The notes under the pieces: model-generated
What the model was told of the DNA's origin: nothing
Database searches by the model: none
What the model saw: the letters and a program-made list of their open reading frames with translations, nothing else
Program-made: the position numbers and the translations under genes
In this document: piece after piece, positions 24,201-28,272 of the stretch
How the letters are laid out: each line of letters begins with the position of its first letter
How positions within the stretch are numbered: the stretch's first letter is position 1
Source: Pseudomonadota bacterium
GTDB lineage: Bacteria > Pseudomonadota > Gammaproteobacteria > Burkholderiales > Eutrophovitaceae
Assembly (NCBI GenBank): GCA_002704665.1
Contig: PAHB01000068.1
Span: forward strand, 1-28,272
Direction: 5' to 3'
DNA: 28,272 nt

Positions 24201-24743
24201 ACCATAGTCCAATAACTCTTGAACGCCGGCTGGATTAAGCACAGGAATCATGGCGTCGACCATTGCGAATTCACTTTGGTGCAGTGTTGTTGAGGACTCC
24301 CCGGTGTGATCGTCTCCCATTAGGGTTAAGACCCCCCCCAGAGGATGGGATCCAGCCAAATTTCCGTGTCTGAGAGCATCCCCGCTTCTATCAACTCCCG
24401 GTCCTTTACCATACCAAATCGAGAAAACCCCATCATATTTCGGCTTTCCATGAAATCCTAGCTGCTGGGTTCCCCAAATAGCAGTAGCAGCTAAATCCTC
24501 ATTGACACCTGGGTTAAAGACTATTTCATGAGTTTTTAAATGCTTAGAGGCCATCCAAAGTTGTTGATCAAACAATCCAAGTGGTGACCCTCTGTAACCC
24601 GATATGTATCCAGCCGTATTCACCCCTCTAGCAAGATCTCGCAATCTCTGCATGATTGGCAGTCGTACCAGAGCTTGGGTGCCTGTTAGGAATACTCTAC
24701 CCTCTTCGACTGTGTATTTGTCTTCTAAGTGAACTTTTTTCAC
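21270..24743 (-). CDS. Indolepyruvate ferredoxin oxidoreductase, fused large form
   Basis: The 1157-residue cytoplasmic enzyme is a thiamine diphosphate and Fe-S protein that oxidatively decarboxylates aryl (or branched) 2-oxoacids to acyl-CoA, reducing ferredoxin. In order: pyruvate-ferredoxin-oxidoreductase-type N-terminal domain (YRGSPLGLFDQQLW, residues about 50-63); CSGCPHNTGT (about 427-436); thiamine-binding domain with GDGTYYHSG; Fe-S region with CEGCGDCGLKSNC and CNKDYSCVKGFC (about 627-680); gamma-type domain beginning GIIVTGIGGTGVVTVG; and a C-terminal domain of about 250 residues usual for this single-chain form. GTG start with GGGAG ten bases upstream. A run of eight C at 24332-24339 is in frame. 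Exact substrate unknown. Confidence 0.92.
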   Translation of the reverse strand: MKKVHLEDKYTVEEGRVFLTGTQALVRLPIMQRLRDLARGVNTAGYISGYRGSPLGLFDQQLWMASKHLKTHEIVFNPGVNEDLAATAIWGTQQLGFHGKPKYDGVFSIWYGKGPGVDRSGDALRHGNLAGSHPLGGVLTLMGDDHTGESSTTLHQSEFAMVDAMIPVLNPAGVQELLDYGLIGWELSRYSGCWVGLKCMKDTIDASATVEVSPNRVQVKQPKDFEVPAGGLNIRWPDEPKEQEERLHRYKIDAVRAFARVNKLDRMVFETKNPRIGVITCGKSYMDVMQALQYLGVGEREANRLGLRVYKVAMTWPMEPEGLVEFASGLKKIYVIEEKRGLMESQVKEILYHQKDMPLVVGKKDEHGNELFPSIQSLNPTDIAIILGKGLQKFTSDPSVQENIERCESLLAHPPAKPAMERTPYFCSGCPHNTGTRLPDGSIALSGIGCHFMVQWTDPNTSGYTQMGGEGAGWMGEAPFIERSHAFQNIGDGTYYHSGLLAIRASVASGVNVTYKILYNDAVAMTGGQRVDGPMTVPQITHQLVGESVKKIVVVTDEPHKYGGKADFAEGVEIYHRDDYTKVQKEIRKIEGTTAIIYDQTCGSEKRRRRKRNLYPDPPKRAFINDSVCEGCGDCGLKSNCVSVTPLETDFGRKRKIDQSACNKDYSCVKGFCPSFVTVHGGGLRKQSIKKTKNNLEGLFPVLSEPKPVDLDNAYGIIVTGIGGTGVVTVGAIIGMAAHIEGKSFGGLDMAGLAQKGGAVWSHLQVARNDKDIKTVRLGSGGARVLIGGDLVVSGSEKTLDMVSSETKAVVNLHQQMTRDFTKDSNFRFPSEELQKDISGRLGRKNVDFVDATNLATALHGNSIATNMFLLGYAFQKGYMPISSEAIDKAIELNGVAVKMNQTAFMWGRRAAIDVKLVQKIVFGDDEIVDKKTKNVEENELESIVEKRYQFLRDYQNESYGLKYKFFVEETKKRENDKLGKEELTKLVAKYYFKLLAYKDEYEVARLHSDDSFKKKIAEQFEGNYKLKYHLAPPLFSRRDPETGELIKREFGSWMFWVFSILAKLKFLRGTRFDMFGYTTERKMERKLILDYENTIKDVVNNLTKSNYMLGLEIASIPEEIRGFGHVKEKNVQKARTKERTLIQNFHNQINETKRAA

Positions 24744-24829
24744 TGTAATACTCCCATCCTTCCAAGTTTCTCACCTATTAGTATTGCCTGATATTCCAGA
24801 AAATTCAATGGCATTCTCAGTCAAATTCA

Positions 24830-24838
24830 AGTATACCA
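24830..24838 (-). promoter_or_regulatory. Candidate extended -10 promoter for the oxidoreductase gene
   Basis: TGGTATACT on the minus strand is an extended -10 element about 90 bases before the GTG start. The -35 region is AT-rich without a clear hexamer. Confidence 0.35.
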
Positions 24839-24915
24839 ATAATCCAAATATTAAATTAATGATGATTTCAAGGAAAATTTCGAACTCCAAGTGCCTATGC
24901 AATATAACCCTTTGA

Positions 24916-25012
24916 TTAGAATGGAATATCTTCCTCTTCAGGAAATGACGGCCCACCTGACGAGTCCTGCACGCTCTCATTGCTAGGTTTGCTGTCTGTC
25001 TCAGAAGCTAAT
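24916..25012 (-). other. ssb: Out-of-frame C-terminal tail of ssb
   Basis: Immediately after the run of nine G, the frame one base over reads through about 31 codons rich in Ser, Glu, Asp, Gly and Pro and ends EEEDIPF before TAA at 24916. This is the hallmark acidic tip by which bacterial SSB recruits DNA-metabolism partners. One extra G in the run (ten instead of nine) would join it to the OB-fold and give a normal 145-residue SSB. Confidence 0.9.
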
Positions 25013-25352
25013 CCCCCCCCCGACCACTTAAAAACTGCATGCGATCAGCAATCACTTCGGTGGTGTACTTATCCTCTCCCTCTTTTGTGGTCCATTTTCT
25101 AGTCTGCAGCCTGCCTTCTATATAAATAGGAGAGCCCTTTTTTAAATATTGCTCTGCTAACTCTGCTTGCTTTCCAAACATCACTATTCTGTGCCACTCA
25201 GTTTTTTCCTTTTTATCACCCGTGTTCTTGTCACGCCAGTTTTCAGTAGTGGCTATACTTATATTGCACATGGCTCCTCCGCTAGGCATATAACGAACCT
25301 CCGGATCTCTTCCTAGATTTCCGATCAGCATGACCTTATTAAGCGATGCCAT
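25008..25352 (-). CDS. ssb: Single-stranded DNA-binding protein, frame interrupted before the C-terminal tail
   Basis: As written, the gene encodes 114 residues, covering the OB-fold: MASLNKVMLIGNLGRDPEVRY at the start (Gly11 to Tyr21), TEWHRIVMFGKQAELAEQYL, and YIEGRLQTRKW. It covers single-stranded DNA during replication and repair. The frame ends SGRGGD-stop straight after a run of nine G (25013-25021), before the linker and acidic tip. That tail is intact in the next frame. The ATG has AAGGGGG about eight bases upstream. The gene follows the MFS gene by 63 bases, and ssb-MFS-uvrA is a common gammaproteobacterial order. Sequencing error, population variation in run length or slippage decoding are all possible. 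Confidence 0.93.
   Translation of the reverse strand: MASLNKVMLIGNLGRDPEVRYMPSGGAMCNISIATTENWRDKNTGDKKEKTEWHRIVMFGKQAELAEQYLKKGSPIYIEGRLQTRKWTTKEGEDKYTTEVIADRMQFLSGRGGD
25013..25021 (-). repeat. Nine-base G run at the ssb frame break
   Basis: Nine consecutive C on the plus strand (G on the coding strand). Run lengths of seven or ten would restore the DIPF-ending frame; nine does not. Confidence 0.9.
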
Positions 25353-25415
25353 ATCTTATCCCCCTTCTATATTAATAACGAATCAATATTCCAAAATAGC
25401 AGAAACGCAAAATAA

Positions 25416-26594
25416 TTACCGCTGTTTTATTATTTTTAGCCCTGCAATACAAAGAATCCACATAATTCCCATCAGACCACCAAGATAAAATACAGCGCTA
25501 TTTCCAAAATAGCTGGACAACCAACCGCCAACAGTAGCACCAATAAAGATTCCACCAAATTGAAAAGTACTATAAATCCCTAAAGCAGTTCCTCTGGCGC
25601 TTTTCGGGCATATTTTAGATGCTAGCGATGGTAAACACGCTTCAAGAAAGTTAAATGCACCAAAAAAAACTATTAGAATTATCATCATCATAATCAGGCT
25701 ATCCACGGCAAAAACCAAAAACACCGATAGAAAACTGATTAAAGAAATTCCCAAAATCATGGTTGTTTTTTGAAACCCACGTCTTTCATAAAAATAAATC
25801 GCCGGAACCATGAAAAACAGACTACCAACCATAATCAACAGATACAGCTGCCAGTGTCTGTCCATACTCATATGCTGTTCAAGGCTAAGCGGCAAAACTA
25901 GAAATAAAGATATTAACGTGGCATGCAAAAAGAAGATACTCATATTAACTCGGAAAAGTTGACCGTCACGCAATAACGCAACTAGATCATCCTTGCTTAA
26001 CAAGTATAAGTTGTCGATTTTACTTTCGGGAACCCAGTACTTGACCACCCCAACGCCAAGAAGAGCAAGAAGTCCCGTGACAAGGAAAATCGCCTCCACT
26101 CCTAATAGTCCAGCTAACAATGGTCCTAAAAAAATTGATAAAATAAATGATAACCCTATAGTTATTCCTACTAACGCCATAGCGGTTGTTCTTCTTTTTT
26201 CAGATGTTAAATCTGATAACAGCGCCATGACAACAGCGGATACAGCGCCCGCTCCCTGCAATGCACGACCCAGCATAAGTCCATAAATATTTTCCGCAAA
26301 TGCAGCGGTAAAGCTTCCGATTGCAAAAACTATCAATCCTGCATAAATTACTGGTTTACGTCCCCATTGATCAGAAAATTTTCCCATAGGAATTTGCAAA
26401 CAAGCTTGGGTCAAACCATAAATACCGAGCGCCAAACCCAGGAAAGTTTTATTTTCACCGCCCGGCAAACTGCTTCCATAAATAGAAAATACTGGCAAAA
26501 TCATGAACATGCCAAACATTCGCAGAGCCAGCACCGTTGCCAGACCGCTTACCGCACGCACCTCAATAGTCGTCAGTCCTGGAAAACTTATCAT
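25416..26594 (-). CDS. Major facilitator superfamily transporter
   Basis: A 392-residue, 12-segment inner-membrane transporter. The MFS motif A between helices 2 and 3 reads GKFSDQWGRKP (residues 71-81), and LALRMFGMFMILPVFSIY forms helix 1. Later stretches such as GRALQGAGAVSAVVMALLSD match the drug/metabolite efflux type (DHA1-like, YajR-related). It lies between ssb and uvrA, where a similar MFS gene is found in pseudomonads and relatives. ATG 26594 was preferred; a TTG at 26603 would add three residues, and neither start has a clear ribosome-binding site. The substrate cannot be deduced. Confidence 0.88.
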   Translation of the reverse strand: MISFPGLTTIEVRAVSGLATVLALRMFGMFMILPVFSIYGSSLPGGENKTFLGLALGIYGLTQACLQIPMGKFSDQWGRKPVIYAGLIVFAIGSFTAAFAENIYGLMLGRALQGAGAVSAVVMALLSDLTSEKRRTTAMALVGITIGLSFILSIFLGPLLAGLLGVEAIFLVTGLLALLGVGVVKYWVPESKIDNLYLLSKDDLVALLRDGQLFRVNMSIFFLHATLISLFLVLPLSLEQHMSMDRHWQLYLLIMVGSLFFMVPAIYFYERRGFQKTTMILGISLISFLSVFLVFAVDSLIMMMIILIVFFGAFNFLEACLPSLASKICPKSARGTALGIYSTFQFGGIFIGATVGGWLSSYFGNSAVFYLGGLMGIMWILCIAGLKIIKQR

Positions 26595-26614
26595 TGGATG
26601 CAAAAGAATTTTTT

Positions 26615-26644
26615 TTGGGACATATCGAACAAAGACCGTATAGT
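26615..26644 (+). promoter_or_regulatory. Candidate uvrA promoter
   Basis: TTGGGA (26615-26620) and TATAGT (26639-26644), 18 bases apart, would start transcription near 26651, about 28 bases before the proposed TTG start. No LexA-type CTGT-N8-ACAG box is visible in the MFS-uvrA gap. Confidence 0.35.
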
Positions 26645-26678
26645 AAGAGGTTAGATTGTATTATGAGTAAGAATAAAT

Positions 26679-28272
26679 TTGGAAAACAGATACAACATTA
26701 TTATACGGGGTGCGAGGCACCACAACCTTAAAAATCTAGATCTTGAGTTGCCTAAAAACAAATTAGTAGTAATTACAGGCGTTTCAGGTTCTGGCAAGTC
26801 CACGTTAGCATTTGACACGATATATGCTGAGGGCCAAAGACGGTATATCGAGTCTTTATCAACATATGCTCGACAATACCTGCGTCAAATGAAAAAGCCT
26901 GAAGTGGATTTGATTGAAGGACTAGCACCGGCGATCTCGATAGAGCAGCGCACCACTACGCCCTCTCCAAGATCGACGGTGGGAACTATAACGGAAATAC
27001 TTGATTATTTGCGGCTGCTTTATTCAAGAGTTGGACAGCCTTATTGCCCAACACATCAAAAACCACTATCAATTCAAACAATCGCTGAAATTGTTAATGA
27101 AGTTCTTACAAATTTTGGAGAGCAAAGGATATTAATCGCTGTCCCAATTTCAAAGAAAAGAGTGTCAAGGGAAAAAAATGTAATTGATAAAATTCGTTCA
27201 GCTGGATTCGTGCGAGTAATAGCGGATGGAGTGATATACGAACTGGATGATGAAGTACCAATTAAAAAAATACATACGCTCGATATCATAATAGATAGGT
27301 TGGTTGCAAAGGTAGATAATAGACAGAGATTAGTGGATTCAATTGAAATAGGTGAGGAAAGTGGGAGCGGTAAAATAAAGATTCTAGATGCTTCAGGAAA
27401 ATTACTTGCTAACTATTCAACAATTTATGCATGTCCAGATTGTTCGTATTCTCCCCCTCCGCTTACACCAAAATTATTTTCTTTTAACAACCCGGTCGGG
27501 GCCTGTGAAAAATGTAACGGGCTTGGAAAAATTCAGTTTTTCGATCCGGATAAAATTGTAGGTGTCCCTGAACTTTCTTTAAGTAGCGGGGCCATAGACG
27601 GCTGGGATCGCAGAAATGAATTTTATCACCGGCTCCTACGGGACCTTGCAAACCACTACCGATTTGATCTAGATACTCCTTTTAATAAATTGGATAAAAA
27701 TGTTCAAACCACTATTCTTTATGGTTCCGACGACGAAAAAATTAAATTCAGCTTCCTAAATAGAGACGGAAAAATTCGGCACGAAAAAAGACCTTTCGAG
27801 GGAATAATCCCTAATTTTCAAAAAAAACTCGAGGAAACACGATCTTCCGCAATCAAGGAAAAACTAATAAACTTTCAATCTAAAACAACCTGCCCCGAAT
27901 GTTCGGGGACAAGATTATGTACAGACACTCGTCATGTATTAATAAATAAATTTAGCATAGACAAACTGTGCAAATTAACTCTAAGTGAAACGCTTAGCTT
28001 TTTTTCAGCTATTCCCAAAAAAACTAAGAATCTAAAGATTGGAGCGCACATAATAGAGGAAATAACGAAAAGATTGTCCTTTCTCGTAGATGTTGGCGTG
28101 GACTATTTAACGCTTGATAGATCTGCCAGTTCTATTTCAGGTGGAGAACATCAAAGAATACGTCTAGCCTCACAAATAGGCTCAGGGCTCACAGGCGTAA
28201 TTTATGTTCTTGATGAACCCTCCATAGGGCTTCATGAACGGGACAACATGCGACTAATTAATACCCTAAAAA
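26679..28272 (+). CDS. uvrA: Excinuclease ABC subunit A, N-terminal part (runs off right edge)
   Basis: The first 531 codons of UvrA, the DNA-damage sensor ATPase of nucleotide excision repair, are present (full length is about 940). Visible are Walker A GVSGSGKS (residues 34-41), the UvrB-binding/insertion region, a zinc site Cys252, Cys255, Cys276, Cys279, the FEGIIPNF stretch, CPECSGTRL, and the first ABC signature SGGEHQRIRLAS (487-498) with Walker B VLDEPSIGL. The frame is closed upstream by TGA at 26664, so the only usual start is TTG 26679, giving MENRYNIIIRGARHHNL, which fits the family N-terminus. An ATG at 26663 is in another frame and stops after 22 codons. Confidence 0.93.
   Translation, partial: MENRYNIIIRGARHHNLKNLDLELPKNKLVVITGVSGSGKSTLAFDTIYAEGQRRYIESLSTYARQYLRQMKKPEVDLIEGLAPAISIEQRTTTPSPRSTVGTITEILDYLRLLYSRVGQPYCPTHQKPLSIQTIAEIVNEVLTNFGEQRILIAVPISKKRVSREKNVIDKIRSAGFVRVIADGVIYELDDEVPIKKIHTLDIIIDRLVAKVDNRQRLVDSIEIGEESGSGKIKILDASGKLLANYSTIYACPDCSYSPPPLTPKLFSFNNPVGACEKCNGLGKIQFFDPDKIVGVPELSLSSGAIDGWDRRNEFYHRLLRDLANHYRFDLDTPFNKLDKNVQTTILYGSDDEKIKFSFLNRDGKIRHEKRPFEGIIPNFQKKLEETRSSAIKEKLINFQSKTTCPECSGTRLCTDTRHVLINKFSIDKLCKLTLSETLSFFSAIPKKTKNLKIGAHIIEEITKRLSFLVDVGVDYLTLDRSASSISGGEHQRIRLASQIGSGLTGVIYVLDEPSIGLHERDNMRLINTLK

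Noticed and set aside
26604..26678. SOS box controlling uvrA or the MFS gene
   Set aside because: No CTGT-N8-ACAG-like sequence could be found in the gap.
28137..28172. SGGEHQRIRLAS instead of the usual SGGEAQRIRLAS in UvrA, and HERDN instead of HQRDN
   Set aside because: Single substitutions outside the invariant positions; probably ordinary variation.
1..28272. tRNA, rRNA, CRISPR array, IS element or attachment site
   Set aside because: No T-loop-like motifs in gaps, no regularly spaced repeats, no transposase or integrase reading frame, and most gaps are under 120 bases.

Overview
The window looks like a compact, AT-rich chromosomal segment of a Gram-negative bacterium, probably a proteobacterium. 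A gammaproteobacterium is my best guess, because an ssb - MFS transporter - divergent uvrA block and an fmdB-aspS-nudB block are familiar from that group. The load of sodium-linked transport (NhaP-type antiporter, TRAP uptake system, full Mrp-like antiporter) suggests a marine or otherwise Na+-rich habitat. Both taxonomy and habitat are inferences. I see no RNA genes, insertion sequences, phage genes or CRISPR arrays.

Layout. 1-82: start of a CBS-domain gene running off the left edge (minus). 278-1558: NhaP-type Na+/H+ antiporter (plus). 1555-5869: minus-strand operon dctP-dctQ-dctM plus a 2-hydroxyacid dehydrogenase. 5870-6181: divergent regulatory region. 6182-13479: ten-gene Mrp-like operon in the order E-F-G-DUF4040-B-C-D-D-small protein-D. 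13469-14614: DUF2062 membrane protein and a GNAT-like protein (minus). 14711-15865: LldD-like FMN 2-hydroxyacid dehydrogenase (plus). 15862-16740: PbpG-like peptidase (minus). 16926-20750: fmdB-aspS-nudB-nadA (minus). 20878-24743: a very large indolepyruvate ferredoxin oxidoreductase followed by a small secreted protein of unknown function (minus). 24916-26594: MFS transporter then ssb (minus). 26679 to the right edge: uvrA (plus, partial).

How the genes fit together. A TRAP system imports an organic acid at the expense of the Na+ gradient, and its operon carries an NAD(P)H-dependent 2-hydroxyacid/2-oxoacid reductase. The LldD-like enzyme also handles 2-hydroxyacids. NhaP and the Mrp-like complex would export the Na+ that enters. 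The rest is housekeeping: NAD and folate synthesis, Asp-tRNA charging, cell-wall editing, DNA repair.

Most worth a second look: (1) ssb is frameshifted at a run of nine G, and the lost acidic tail ending DIPF is intact in the next frame; (2) four G/C runs of 8-10 occur in this AT-rich window, one of them inside a ribosome-binding region; (3) the Mrp-like operon has three antiporter-type subunits, an MrpA apparently split into two genes, an uncharacterised 81-aa membrane protein, and one gene that seems to start at ATT; (4) all three tail-to-tail gene pairs overlap at their stops; (5) an unknown secreted four-cysteine protein is translationally coupled to the oxidoreductase.
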